The notes under the pieces: generated by a model
What the model saw: the letters and a program-made list of their open reading frames with translations, nothing else
Database searches by the model: none
Told to the model about the DNA's origin: nothing
Made by a program: the position numbers and the translations under genes
Assembly (NCBI RefSeq): GCF_900454535.1
Contig: NZ_UGSP01000001.1
Location: 1,237,501 to 1,301,500, forward strand
DNA: 64,000 bases
DNA from: Avibacterium avium
Lineage (GTDB): Bacteria; Pseudomonadota; Gammaproteobacteria; Enterobacterales; Pasteurellaceae
Reading direction: 5' to 3'
Shown here: positions 20,299 to 29,314 of the stretch, piece after piece
How the letters are laid out: every line of letters starts with the position of its first letter
Position numbering within the stretch: the stretch's first letter is position 1

Positions 20299-20847
20299 AT
20301 GAAATTAAACTTTCCAACAATTCTGACCTTATTCCGTGTGGTGCTTATCCCATTTTTTGTCTTGGCGTTTTATCTCCCTTTTGCTTGGGCGCCATTTTTA
20401 ACCACCGCGATTTTTTTTGTCGCTGCCGTTACAGACTGGTTCGATGGCTATTTGGCACGAAAATGGAATCAAAGCACTCCCTTTGGTGCATTTCTTGATC
20501 CCGTCGCGGACAAAGTGATGGTGGTTGCCGCGCTGGTGTTAGTGGTGGAATATCAGCACAGCTTTTGGGTAACTTTGCCAGCGATAGTAATGATCTCAAG
20601 GGAAATCATCGTTTCCGCCTTGCGTGAGTGGATGGCTGAAATCGGTAGCCGTAGTAAAGTGGCCGTGTCTTGGCTGGGTAAAGTGAAAACCGCCTCACAA
20701 ATGCTTGCATTAGGCGGATTGCTATGGCGTTATAATGTTTTAATGGAAATTGCAGGCATCGTATTCTTATATATCGCCGCGATTTTAACGGTTTGGTCAA
20801 TGCTACAATATCTCAAAGCCGCAAAAGATAATTTATTAGAAGAATAA
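20299..20847 (+). CDS. pgsA: CDP-diacylglycerol--glycerol-3-phosphate 3-phosphatidyltransferase
   Basis: Inner-membrane enzyme making phosphatidylglycerophosphate, the committed step to phosphatidylglycerol and cardiolipin. Length is 182 residues from [20 protein letters not shown], which aligns with E. coli PgsA. The CDP-alcohol phosphotransferase signature D-x2-DG-x2-AR-x8-G-x3-D-x3-D is complete: [11 protein letters not shown], then [10 protein letters not shown] (residues 45-72). An in-frame ATG four codons upstream (20287) is possible. The Shine-Dalgarno sequence is weak for either. Confidence 0.96.
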   Translation: MKLNFPTILTLFRVVLIPFFVLAFYLPFAWAPFLTTAIFFVAAVTDWFDGYLARKWNQSTPFGAFLDPVADKVMVVAALVLVVEYQHSFWVTLPAIVMISREIIVSALREWMAEIGSRSKVAVSWLGKVKTASQMLALGGLLWRYNVLMEIAGIVFLYIAAILTVWSMLQYLKAAKDNLLEE

Positions 20848-20861
20848 AATTCTCAAAAATT

Positions 20862-20907
20862 ACACCGTACTTGGGTTGAATAGATAACTAAGTGCGGTGT
20901 TTTTTTT
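20862..20907 (+). terminator. Terminator of pgsA from paired uptake signals
   Basis: ACACCGTACTT (20862-20872) and AAGTGCGGTGT (20890-20900) pair with one G-T wobble, then eight Ts. The left arm is an uptake signal with one substitution. Confidence 0.85.
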
Positions 20908-21042
20908 ATCAATTTTTTTGTGGAAGAGCCAAGCTAAAAATAATATCGAAGTGGAAATCATCAAACTCTGCTTTCAAAATAAACGAATTTATAGAAAGTG
21001 AATTTTTTTTAGTCAATCAAACACAAAGTAAGAAATTTCTAT

Positions 21043-21070
21043 TTGACTAATCGGCGTAAATCCGTAAAAT
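21043..21070 (+). promoter_or_regulatory. Promoter of the tRNA-Gly/tRNA-Leu operon
   Basis: TTGACT and TAAAAT are separated by 16 bases, with a GC-rich discriminator (GCACCTCG). It lies about 42 bases upstream of tRNA-Gly. Confidence 0.75.
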
Positions 21071-21111
21071 GCACCTCGTTGTTTAGCAAGACCGAATGGT
21101 TAGCTAAGTAT

Positions 21112-21187
<76 letters not shown>

Positions 21188-21189
21188 AT

Positions 21190-21276
21190 GCCCGAGTGGT
21201 GAAATCGGTAGACACAAGGGATTTAAAATCCCTCGACTTTCGAGTCGTGGCGGTTCAAGTCCGCCCTCGGGCACCA
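21190..21276 (+). tRNA. tRNA-Leu (UAA)
   Basis: An 87-base class II tRNA with a long variable arm. The anticodon loop TTTAAAA lies between AGGGA and TCCCT, the T-arm is GGTTCAAGTCC, and CCA is encoded. Its 3' end faces the adhesin island, and an integrase-like remnant ends 38 bases away. Confidence 0.98.
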
Positions 21277-21292
21277 TTAAGAATTTTATATT

Positions 21293-21337
21293 AAGTCGTA
21301 AGTTTAGCCTTGAAATCAATAACTTACGGCTTTTTTA
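21293..21337 (+). terminator. Terminator of the tRNA-Gly/tRNA-Leu operon
   Basis: AAGTCGTAAGTT (21293-21304) and AACTTACGGCTT (21321-21332) form a 12-bp stem with one G-T pair, followed by TTTTATTTT. The right arm overlaps the end of the integrase-like remnant on the other strand. Confidence 0.8.
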
Positions 21338-21475
21338 TTTTCTGGTTTTCCTTTCAAAATATCATTCTCAGCATCAAATTTTGTTGTGTCTAAAAGGCAC
21401 CTTGACGTAAGTTTGACGTGATTTGCATAGCTCAGTAAATGGTTGGCATTGAGATGTGCATAGCGTTTAGCAACT
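21314..21475 (-). pseudogene. C-terminal remnant of a tyrosine recombinase (phage-type integrase)
   Basis: On the minus strand a frame reads VAKRYAHLNANHLLSYANHV, then KLTSRCLLDTTKFDAENDIL, and ends with KKAVSY and a stop at 21314. The K/RRYAHL-x3-HL pattern is the region holding the catalytic tyrosine of phage integrases. An in-frame TAG lies just upstream, near 21480, so only the last 54 or so codons survive. It sits next to the 3' end of tRNA-Leu (UAA), a typical integration site. No homology search was possible. Confidence 0.65.
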
Positions 21476-21490
21476 TTCTAAACCTTATTG

Positions 21491-21525
21491 TAATAAAAAA
21501 CCGCACGTTAACGTGCGGTTTTTAA
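21491..21525 (-). terminator. Terminator after the TpgA-like gene
   Basis: CCGCACGTTAACGTGCGG is a perfect 18-base palindrome, with an A run on its left (T run on the minus strand) and Ts on its right. It probably works both ways and ends the adhesin transcript. Confidence 0.85.
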
Positions 21526-21542
21526 CTAATAACAACTGATTT

Positions 21543-22292
21543 TTATTGTTCTGCTGAAATCACTACACGACGATTAGGGCGTAAGCAATCTCTTAATGCT
21601 TGACCACTTTCACCATCACAAGCTACTACTTGGTCAGCTTTACCCAATCCATAAGGAGAGATTTTTTGAGCAGGGAAACCAAGACTTACCATATAGGCTT
21701 TTACAGCATCAGCACGGCGTTGTGAAAGTTTCAGGTTGTAGCTTTCTGAACCTAAACGATCTGTATAGCCATTTACAGTTACTGATGTGATACTTTGTGA
21801 TTTTAAGCCTTTTACTACAGTTTCAATCAATTGTTGACCTTTTGGTGTTAAGCGAGCTGAATCGAAGTCGAATAAGAAATCACCACTCAATTCATACTGG
21901 TTGTTACAACCATTTGGATGCCAAAAGAAAGACTGTGCATTCATATCAGTATCAAATAAGACCTTGAATTGGCAGATTTTGTGAACTCCGTTTTGACGGT
22001 AGTTAAACACATAATCCCATTCACGCACGGCAAATAGACCTTCTTGGTAGTGAGGACGGCCAATTAAGTAATATAATTGGTCTTTGTTCATACCAGCCTC
22101 AATTTGACGTATATTGTCCCAGTTTGGCCAAGTACCGTATTGTGAGCCAGAGTAGTTAACGCTGGCATCTTCGATTTTTGGCCATTTTGGCTCATCAGTT
22201 GTGCCATCTTTTTTAACATCACTTAGGTTGCCACATGCTGTTATAATGCTAGCTACTAACAACGGTAATGTCCATCTTGCTATTTTTTTCAT
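21543..22292 (-). CDS. Outer-membrane lipoprotein with SmpA/OmlA and OmpA-like domains (TpgA-like adhesin partner)
   Basis: A 249-residue lipoprotein with lipobox ITAC (Cys20). An SmpA/OmlA (BamE-like) region spans about residues 55-115 (QIEAGMNKDQLYYLIGRPHY). An OmpA-C peptidoglycan-binding domain follows at about residues 140-248 (GYTDRLGSESYNLKLSQRRA, PNRRVVI). This domain order is that of TpgA of Acinetobacter, encoded beside a trimeric autotransporter and needed for its proper display. Here it directly follows the giant adhesin gene with a 53-base gap, so it is almost surely co-transcribed. I infer that it anchors or helps assemble the adhesin at the outer membrane and wall. Confidence 0.88.
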   Translation of the reverse strand: MKKIARWTLPLLVASIITACGNLSDVKKDGTTDEPKWPKIEDASVNYSGSQYGTWPNWDNIRQIEAGMNKDQLYYLIGRPHYQEGLFAVREWDYVFNYRQNGVHKICQFKVLFDTDMNAQSFFWHPNGCNNQYELSGDFLFDFDSARLTPKGQQLIETVVKGLKSQSITSVTVNGYTDRLGSESYNLKLSQRRADAVKAYMVSLGFPAQKISPYGLGKADQVVACDGESGQALRDCLRPNRRVVISAEQ

Positions 22293-22345
22293 GATTAATC
22301 CTTATTAAAACTGACCGCACTTTTCGCAAAGTGCAGTCTCAGTTA

Positions 22346-25300
22346 TTACCATTGATAGCCAACACCAATTCCAGCAGATTTACCGCCTTCAGAGTCTGCA
22401 GAACCACTTAATTTAATGATGACATGCCCACTGTCTGAAATGCGAGAAACCCCTAGAGCTACTGCATTTGCACCACGGTGTGTGCTTGCAGCAACTGCTA
22501 CCATAGAATGGCCTGGAATATAAGCTTGTGGCAAGTTTGCCATAGCAGCTGAACCAGCAATACCACCACGTGCTTTGCGATCCACATCACCAATACGTTT
22601 GCCCACAGCATTAAGTTGGTTTACGTTAACAGCATCAGTACCTTTCACACCTGGAGCCACATTAGTAATGCGGTTACCACCGTTATTTAAGCCATTAGCT
22701 GTTAAACTTACATTGCTTGGGTTGCCTGCAGAATTAGTGCCAGAAATGTTCACACCGTTGCCAGTGATGTTAGTTACATTACCTGCTGGATCTTTCAGCT
22801 CAACACTATTAAGACCTTTTAAGTCTTTTGCAAGATCAACTTTTACCTGTACGCCTTTCGGTGTATCTACTTTGCTTACAGTTGTATTGTTGCCATTGAC
22901 AAAGTCAACTGTGTCGCCATTGCCAATTTTCTTAGTATCTTTACTGTTAGTTTCAACATTGAAACCACCTGCACCAGCTTGGTTTTTAACTTCTTCAAGT
23001 TGCTCAACATTTACTGCATCTGTGAGATCTGTACCGCGTGCAACATTAGTAATTTTGTTGCCACCGTTGTTTAAGCCATTTGTAGTTAAACTAACAGTTT
23101 TATCATCAGGAGCATCCTTTCCTTTAATCACAATACCGCCATCTTTAACTACAACAGTATTGCCATCTTTATCTGTGAACTCAGCCCCTTCTAAATCTTG
23201 CAGCATTTTTGCCATTTTAATGATTAATGCACCTTCTTCACTGTCAACACGGATATTTTTATCAGTTACCTCAGCATCTGCTGCTGCCTTACCTTTAATA
23301 TCCAATTGTTCATTAAGTTTTTTGTTGATCACCTCACCTTTATCGCCAGCAAAGCTTAAACCATCATTCAAGGTTGCCACTTCTTCGGTTGTGCCGTCTG
23401 GTTTGGTGTAAACAATGCGAGTTTTGCTTTCGCCATCTGCACCATCATTACGCTCTAGACCTTTTGTACCGTCTTTTACAGCAATCGTGGCAGAAGCACC
23501 ATCTTTACCATCAGCACCTTTAGGGCCAGTCAAGCTGATTGAGCCATCTTTGCCATTCAATACTGCACTTGCACCATCTTTACCAGTAGCGCCGATTGAA
23601 CCATCTTTACCATCTTTACCATCTTGGCCAGGTTGACCAACCAAAACGTTGTCAGCCAAATCCACTTTCACATCCACACCTGTTCCGTCATCTTTTGGTC
23701 TGGTTGTCACGGTAGTGTTGGCACCATCAACAAAGTTTACAGTGTCGTATGGTTTCACAAAGTCAACCGCTTGGCCGTTGCCTTGTAGATTCCAACCTGC
23801 ATTCAATACGTCGCCTACAGTTGCTGCGTTGTTAACATTTACGTCTGCTGGCGCTGTGCCTGATGTTACTGGAGCAGTAGTGTTTGCTTTAGCACCATCA
23901 AGATTGCCTGCAATGTTGGTCAATGCCATTGGGGCAGTGGTTGAACCTTCGCCATTGTTCATTGAGGCGATAACGTCAGTAGGTTGCACTGTGTCGCCTG
24001 AACCATCTTTGGCAGTGTTAAACGTACCATCTGCTTGTTTGTACACTTTATCACCAGCTTTATTGGTGTATACCACTGGTAATTGTGCGTTTTCGGCAAC
24101 GCTTTGGGCATCAACGCTAAGATCGTAGTTGTCGTGGCCGTCTGAAGCAGCGGTTTTCACTACGGTAACGCTGCCGTCGTTTGAAGTAACTGTGGTTTTT
24201 GCTTTCGCTACTTCTTTGTTGAGCTGGCTTACGTTTACTGCGTCTGTATCAGCCTCACCTGCAGCTACATTAACAATCTTGTTGCCGCCGTTATCCAAAC
24301 CTGCATCTGTTAATGATACGTTGTTATCGCCTTTGATGGTGATGCCATCTTTGTTGATAACAGTTTGGTCTGCTGCATCTGTGCCAAATATTGCTGAATC
24401 GATATCTTTGAGATCTTTGGCCAATTTCACAACCAGCGCACCATCTTCAACATCAACACGAGTATTGGCATCTGTAGCAGTCGCATTGTCAGCTAAACCA
24501 CCTTTAACGGTTACGGTTTCATTGAGTTTCTTATCAAGAGTGCCACCTTGATTGCCCTCAAATTTCAAGCCGTCATTTAAGGTTGCTACTTCTTCAGTGT
24601 TGCCATCAGGGGTGGTGTAAACAATACGGGTTTTGCTATCACCATTAGCACCATCATTGCCATCAAGGCCTTTAGCACCATCTTTCACGCCAATAGCAGC
24701 AGAAGCACCGTCTTCACCATCAGCACCACGTGGGCCTGTTAAACCAATAGTGCCATCTTTACCGTTCAATACTGCACTTGCTCCATCTTTGCCAGTAGCA
24801 CCAATTGAGCCATCTTTGCCGTCTACACCAGGCTTACCAACCATAATGTTATCAGCCAAATCTACTTTGACATCTACACCAGAGTTATCAGCTTTCGGCG
24901 TAGTTGTAACAACTGTGTTGTTGCCATCAATGAAATCAACTGTATTGCCATCAGCGATTTCTGTAGGCGCAGCGCCATTAGAAGCAACATTAAAGCTATT
25001 CATACCACCAGCAGCTGTTTTAGGTACATCAATTGTGATGGTTGCAACACCATCTACTACTTCGCCAGTTACGGTGGCTGCGCCTGTGCCAACAAAGTTT
25101 ACCGTGTCGTATGGTTTCACAAAGTCAACCGCTTGGCCGTTGCCTTGTAGATTCCAACCTGCATTCAATACGTCACCGACAGTCGCTGCGTTGTTGACGT
25201 TTACGTCTGTTGGCGCTGTGCCTGATGTTACTGGGGCAGTAGTGTTTGCTTTAGCACCATCAAGATTGCCTGCAATGTTGGTCAATGCCATTGGGGCAGT

Positions 25301-27997
25301 GGTTGAACCTTCGCCATTGTTCATTGAGGCGATAACGTCAGTAGGTTGCACTTCTTCGCCAGACTCATCAACAAATGTGCCATCAGGTTTTTTATACACT
25401 TTTGTGCCATCTGCTTTTGTGTATACCACTGGCATTTGGTCGTTTAAGCCTTTAGCAACGAGGTAAAGCTGGCTACCATTGATGGCATCGGTTGATGTTT
25501 CACTAATTTCACCCGCTGCCACATTTTGTACACGGCGCTCTTTACCCGCTGAACCTACAGATACAACGCCATCAGCTGTTGCGCCTGCGAAGCCGCCATA
25601 AGTTACACCGTTTACTGTTGCAGTATCTACAGTGCCTTTATCACCTGCGGTTGTGGTTGCGCCATCTGTTCCGTCTGTCGCTTTAACAGCTGTGCCAACA
25701 GCAGAGCCAGCAGTCATTGCTGAGTCTTTGCCTAGTGCAACAGAGTTTTCGATGGTTTGGCTAACATTGCTACCCAATACGAATGAATCATTGGTTGCAA
25801 CAGTATTATTGTTACCAATTGAATATGAGCCTGTGCCGCTGATGGTGGTTGGGTCACCGAATGCACCTGAGTTGTTACCAGACACGACATTGCCTACACC
25901 AACAGAAATCGATTGCTCACCAGTGGCCTGTGCATCTTTACCAATGGCAATTGAGCTTAGGTTGGTTGCTTGAGCTGATGGACCCACTGCAATGGTGTCA
26001 TTTGCGGTGGCTTGTGCAGCTGTACCCACAGCAGTTGATTGCGATGCGATGGCTTTGGCATCTTGACCAATTGCGGTGTTGTAGCTGTGGCCGTCTGAAT
26101 TTTGGAAGTTTTCATCACCTGCCAAGGCATTTTTACCGATGGCGATGTCTGATTTGCCATAGGCTTTGGCATTTGATGATGCAGCCAATGAAGCATCACC
26201 TGTTGATAAGGTTTCATAACCAAAAGCAATTGAGCCTAAATCAGTGGCTGATGAGCGAGTGCCTTGAGCAATGCTGTTATTGCCTGATGCAGCTGATGCC
26301 GTACCCAATGCCATACTGAAATCGCCTGATGCAATTGATTGCTTGGTGGCATCTGGAATCTCGGTATCGGTATTTTGGCCATAGCCTTCGGGCGTACGCT
26401 CTACTGTTACGCCCACAGATGAACCCAATGAAATCGCACCTTTACCTGTGGCTTCGGCATTTGAACCAACCGCCACTGAGCTGTCGTTGTTTGAAATGGC
26501 ACGTTTACCCATGGCGATTGAAGAACCGCCTGTGGCAGCCGCTTCATTACCCACAGCGATATCGTTGTATTTATTGTTTTGATAATGTGCACCAGAAGAA
26601 TTAGTTGAACCAGAAGTCACTGTTAATGTTTTGTCTTGTGAGCCTGCTTTTGCACCACTACCCACGGCAACAGAAGCATCGCCATTGGCTTTGGCGTAAG
26701 AACCAACGCTAACAGAACGAGATGAAACGGCACCACCGCCAGCTTCATTACCCACTGCTACGTTAAAATCACCCACTTGAGTCATGCCTGAGATATTACC
26801 CAGATAGGTGTTGTTGCTACCTGTGCTTGTATTACCTGCTTTCCAGCCCATGCCAACATTCGCGCTACCTTTGGCAAACCATAGTGCATTCGGGCCAACC
26901 CCTACATTGCTACCTGTTAGTGCAGGTGAGCCAGGGTTTTCCAAGCTGCCTGCTAAAAGGTCATTATTGGTATCACGGTAAATGCCATTATATGTTTTAG
27001 CGGGATCTTTATAAGTGCCATTGCCATCTGCACCTTTGAGCACACCTGTTTCCGTACCTCGGCCTGCTTGTTTGCCGATGTATACGCTTTGATCATCGTA
27101 TTTATCGGTTACTCCACCATTTGCTCTGGGCATTGCTGCTTCTACACCAATCGCTACTGAACCTGATGAGGTGTTGTTTTCACCTGCTCTCTTACCGATA
27201 AAAACGGTGGCGTCTGTATAATCAGCTACTTGAACTTTACGCGCTTCTTCATTCAAGGCGCCAGCATTAAAGCCCATGGCAATGCTGTAATCTTTTTTCG
27301 CATTCAAGCCTGCATTGGTGCCGATGTTTACATTATGAATCTGCCAGTTGTAGGTGGCACGCTCTTCTGCCGAAACAGCTTCAAGCCGGTTTTTAATATT
27401 CTGTGATTCATTAGAGTTTAAGTAGGCCAAATTGTCGCTGTCTGCAACAGCGCCTGCACTTTCGCCAATGGAAATGTTGCGACCACCCACGGCTTGTGCG
27501 CCCGTACCCATGGCAATATTGTTCATTTTGCCAATGTAAGTACGTTTGAATTTGTCGTTATCACGCAATGTGCTCAAATACGCATTAAAATCTTCTACAC
27601 TGGTAAATTTATCGCCTTGGTTAATGACTTTACTTGCGCCACCTACGCGGATGGTTTTGGTTTCTGGTGCTGCTAAAGATGCCCAATTTAAATCATAGTT
27701 TTGAACAGATTGGCCTGCCAATGAATTCTGACCAACTGCAAATGAGCCGCTGGTTAATGATTTAGCCCCTTCAATACACACCATTTGCAGGCCTTGAACC
27801 ACGCAATCTGTCATGTAGTCTCGGGCTTCCATCATGCGTTCTTCTGCCGAGGCTTGGCCGCTACCCAGCATCATTAAAGTGGCAGCAACAACAGCTGTGC
27901 TTTTGCTGCTTCTTTTTCCTTGACTCGTTGCCAACTCACCTACTGCTGTGAAACAACCTAGGGCTTGGTTCCAAATAACTTTGAATATAGTATTCAT
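22346..27997 (-). CDS. Trimeric autotransporter adhesin (YadA/Hia-like) with two collagen-like segments
   Basis: A 1883-residue type Vc surface adhesin. Residues 1-51 are an extended signal peptide of the ESPR type (MNTIFKVIWNQALGCFTAVG), cleaved after GQASA. Residues 150-800 are YadA-head-like repeats (for example SVAVGSGAKA, SIAMGKRAIS, TAVGTAAQAT). Then come two copies of a stalk module with neck motifs (TDAVNVSQL, TDAVNVEQL). Each copy holds a Gly-x-x collagen-like stretch (about 1052-1122 and 1451-1527). The C-terminus (about 1815-1883) is a YadA membrane anchor ending GIGVGYQW. The two stalk modules contain near-identical DNA. No uptake signal occurs in the gene. It is followed by its TpgA-like partner. 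Host ligand is unknown. Confidence 0.95.
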   Translation of the reverse strand: MNTIFKVIWNQALGCFTAVGELATSQGKRSSKSTAVVAATLMMLGSGQASAEERMMEARDYMTDCVVQGLQMVCIEGAKSLTSGSFAVGQNSLAGQSVQNYDLNWASLAAPETKTIRVGGASKVINQGDKFTSVEDFNAYLSTLRDNDKFKRTYIGKMNNIAMGTGAQAVGGRNISIGESAGAVADSDNLAYLNSNESQNIKNRLEAVSAEERATYNWQIHNVNIGTNAGLNAKKDYSIAMGFNAGALNEEARKVQVADYTDATVFIGKRAGENNTSSGSVAIGVEAAMPRANGGVTDKYDDQSVYIGKQAGRGTETGVLKGADGNGTYKDPAKTYNGIYRDTNNDLLAGSLENPGSPALTGSNVGVGPNALWFAKGSANVGMGWKAGNTSTGSNNTYLGNISGMTQVGDFNVAVGNEAGGGAVSSRSVSVGSYAKANGDASVAVGSGAKAGSQDKTLTVTSGSTNSSGAHYQNNKYNDIAVGNEAAATGGSSIAMGKRAISNNDSSVAVGSNAEATGKGAISLGSSVGVTVERTPEGYGQNTDTEIPDATKQSIASGDFSMALGTASAASGNNSIAQGTRSSATDLGSIAFGYETLSTGDASLAASSNAKAYGKSDIAIGKNALAGDENFQNSDGHSYNTAIGQDAKAIASQSTAVGTAAQATANDTIAVGPSAQATNLSSIAIGKDAQATGEQSISVGVGNVVSGNNSGAFGDPTTISGTGSYSIGNNNTVATNDSFVLGSNVSQTIENSVALGKDSAMTAGSAVGTAVKATDGTDGATTTAGDKGTVDTATVNGVTYGGFAGATADGVVSVGSAGKERRVQNVAAGEISETSTDAINGSQLYLVAKGLNDQMPVVYTKADGTKVYKKPDGTFVDESGEEVQPTDVIASMNNGEGSTTAPMALTNIAGNLDGAKANTTAPVTSGTAPTDVNVNNAATVGDVLNAGWNLQGNGQAVDFVKPYDTVNFVGTGAATVTGEVVDGVATITIDVPKTAAGGMNSFNVASNGAAPTEIADGNTVDFIDGNNTVVTTTPKADNSGVDVKVDLADNIMVGKPGVDGKDGSIGATGKDGASAVLNGKDGTIGLTGPRGADGEDGASAAIGVKDGAKGLDGNDGANGDSKTRIVYTTPDGNTEEVATLNDGLKFEGNQGGTLDKKLNETVTVKGGLADNATATDANTRVDVEDGALVVKLAKDLKDIDSAIFGTDAADQTVINKDGITIKGDNNVSLTDAGLDNGGNKIVNVAAGEADTDAVNVSQLNKEVAKAKTTVTSNDGSVTVVKTAASDGHDNYDLSVDAQSVAENAQLPVVYTNKAGDKVYKQADGTFNTAKDGSGDTVQPTDVIASMNNGEGSTTAPMALTNIAGNLDGAKANTTAPVTSGTAPADVNVNNAATVGDVLNAGWNLQGNGQAVDFVKPYDTVNFVDGANTTVTTRPKDDGTGVDVKVDLADNVLVGQPGQDGKDGKDGSIGATGKDGASAVLNGKDGSISLTGPKGADGKDGASATIAVKDGTKGLERNDGADGESKTRIVYTKPDGTTEEVATLNDGLSFAGDKGEVINKKLNEQLDIKGKAAADAEVTDKNIRVDSEEGALIIKMAKMLQDLEGAEFTDKDGNTVVVKDGGIVIKGKDAPDDKTVSLTTNGLNNGGNKITNVARGTDLTDAVNVEQLEEVKNQAGAGGFNVETNSKDTKKIGNGDTVDFVNGNNTTVSKVDTPKGVQVKVDLAKDLKGLNSVELKDPAGNVTNITGNGVNISGTNSAGNPSNVSLTANGLNNGGNRITNVAPGVKGTDAVNVNQLNAVGKRIGDVDRKARGGIAGSAAMANLPQAYIPGHSMVAVAASTHRGANAVALGVSRISDSGHVIIKLSGSADSEGGKSAGIGVGYQW
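23735..23985 (-). repeat. Adhesin stalk repeat, copy 2
   Basis: Codes for the module containing VQPTDVIASMNNGEGSTTAP and NAATVGDVLNAGWNLQGNGQ. It is nearly identical at DNA level to copy 1, whose matching bases lie 1362 bases to the right (454 codons). Confidence 0.85.
25097..25347 (-). repeat. Adhesin stalk repeat, copy 1
   Basis: Partner of the repeat at 23735-23985, differing at a handful of bases. The downstream collagen-like parts are also duplicated, but at an offset of 1209 bases, because copy 1 holds an additional 51-codon stretch. Confidence 0.85.
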
Positions 27998-28358
27998 ATT
28001 TTTTTCCTACTTTGTTTTGTTTTTAAATTTTTTATATGATCAAAGATCGCCTTATTTTAGCATAAAAAGTATTCTAAATAATACTAACATTTTGATGTGA
28101 AAGCCCTTTTTAATAGAATTTTTTGATTAAAAATTTGAATTTTTATTACTTTTTATCATAAAAATATAAGATGGAAGGCTGTTTTTATAACAAATTTTGT
28201 GAGATTGCTACCTAAATAGGTTGTAATCTTTCTTTCAAGTAATTTGCTATATTTTATTATCCTTAATCTAATTAAGGCGATGGTTAAGTATTTTTATATG
28301 TCTTATATTTTAGTGAATCGTTGAGTGGAAGATAGAAAAGAGGATAAATTATTTTAGT
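27998..28358. other. Adhesin upstream region; no gene seen
   Basis: A strongly AT-rich stretch between the adhesin start and the IS1016-like insertion. It must hold the adhesin promoter. I saw no simple-sequence repeat that would give phase variation and no clear operator. Confidence 0.6.
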
Positions 28359-28366
28359 ATAAATTT
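28359..28366. repeat. Target-site duplication, left copy
   Basis: ATAAATTT directly left of the insertion sequence; the same eight bases follow its right end at 29079. Confidence 0.85.
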
Positions 28367-29078
28367 GGGGCTGTAGTAGATTAGCCCTAAATTTCACACC
28401 ATTTTCGCAATATTTTTAACTGCTCTTTTGGTGTCCCAAAGTTAAACCGAAATTCACATTCCTTCAAGAATAAAGGAAAGTTTTTTCGGTTAATTCCATT
28501 ATATTTTCGCAGTATCCGCTTCGCCTGATTCCAAAAATTTTCAATGCCATTAATATGATTTTGTTTCACCGCAAATAGCTCGGAATGATTGATTCGTTCG
28601 TGGTGAAATTCACTCACATCAAGCGCATCATAACTGCGATAAGTGTCCGTATAAACCCAGCTATCAGGCTTGATTTTTCTTTTAATAACAGGGAGTAATG
28701 TTTCACTCTTGGTGTTTTCAACCACAACAGTAAATACCTTTCCTTGTCGTTTTAGTAACCCAAAAACAGCAACTTTTCCAGCCGCTCCTCGTCCTCGTTT
28801 TCCCTTTCGATGACCACCAAAATAGCTTTCGTCTAGTTCAATTTCCCCCCCAAAATCTCGTTAACTTCAAGGGATAAATGATAGCCAATCACAAGCCTGA
28901 TTTTATGGTAGAACAAAGCGGCTGTATTCGGTTGAATATCTAGCAAATTTGCTGCTGTTCTTGCAGTAACTTCTGCGACAAAAAACTCAAGCAGTTTTTT
29001 CTGTATGGATTTCTTTAATTTACAATATGTTATCTTCATTTTTGTAGTATAGCATTGTTGCTAATCTACTACAGCCCC
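28367..29078 (-). mobile_element. IS1016-like insertion sequence (IS1595 family)
   Basis: A 712-bp element bounded by perfect 19-base inverted repeats: GGGGCTGTAGTAGATTAGC at the left (28367-28385) and its complement at the right (29060-29078). An 8-bp target duplication ATAAATTT flanks it, as expected for IS1595-family elements. Size and ends match IS1016 of Haemophilus. The single transposase frame is interrupted. It lies 370 bases upstream of the adhesin start. Confidence 0.93.
28387..29039 (-). pseudogene. IS1016-like transposase, frameshifted in a run of seven Gs
   Basis: The first part runs from MKITYCKLKKSIQKKLLEFF to EILGGKLN and stops at 28833. The second frame continues at once with EIELDESYFGGHRKGKRGR, VYTDTYRSYDALD and HINGIENFWNQAKR, covering the catalytic core of ISXO2-like transposases. 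The break falls in a G7 run (complement at 28845-28851); eight Gs would restore one frame of about 218 codons. This is either a real inactivating slip, a variable homopolymer, or a sequencing error. Confidence 0.88.
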
Positions 29079-29086
29079 ATAAATTT
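29079..29086. repeat. Target-site duplication, right copy
   Basis: ATAAATTT, identical to 28359-28366. Confidence 0.85.
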
Positions 29087-29207
29087 TATACACAGGCTTT
29101 CTATAATACTAAACCTTTCCTAGCGGTCTGGGTTTTTGTTAAATGAAAAAGGTTAATAAAAATTCTTAGATATTGAATAGTTAAGGTTTGGAAATTAAAT
29201 TATTCCA

Positions 29208-29284
29208 GCTCGCTTTAAATTCCGCTTTTGGTCATCGGGAACAGGAATAAACCACATTGCAATAGCAAAAACGATAATTGGTAC
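29208..29284 (-). pseudogene. Possible fragment of a membrane transporter (DASS-like N-terminus)
   Basis: The minus strand reads VPIIVFAIAMWFIPVPDDQK, resembling the first membrane helix of divalent-anion:Na+ symporters, then ends at a stop within a few codons. Only about 26 codons are readable and no start is evident. A weak call based on one motif. Confidence 0.3.
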
Positions 29285-29314
29285 ATCAAGACATTAAAAA
29301 AGGTGCAAAATCAA

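Noticed and set aside
23415..24840. Possible CRISPR-like regular repeats in the adhesin
   Set aside because: The repeats are in-frame coding repeats of Gly-rich stalk modules, not uniform short direct repeats with unique spacers.
22575..25466. Long open frames on the plus strand opposite the adhesin gene
   Set aside because: Low-complexity Ser/Pro/Leu-rich products that mirror the repetitive adhesin coding sequence in antisense; no start signals.
27998..28358. Search for a phase-variable simple repeat before the adhesin
   Set aside because: Only irregular AT-rich sequence; no tetranucleotide or homopolymer tract of notable length.
28387..29039. Programmed frameshift to make the IS1016-like transposase
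   Set aside because: IS1595-family elements normally have a single frame, and no pseudoknot or stimulatory site is evident; a plain indel in a G run is simpler.
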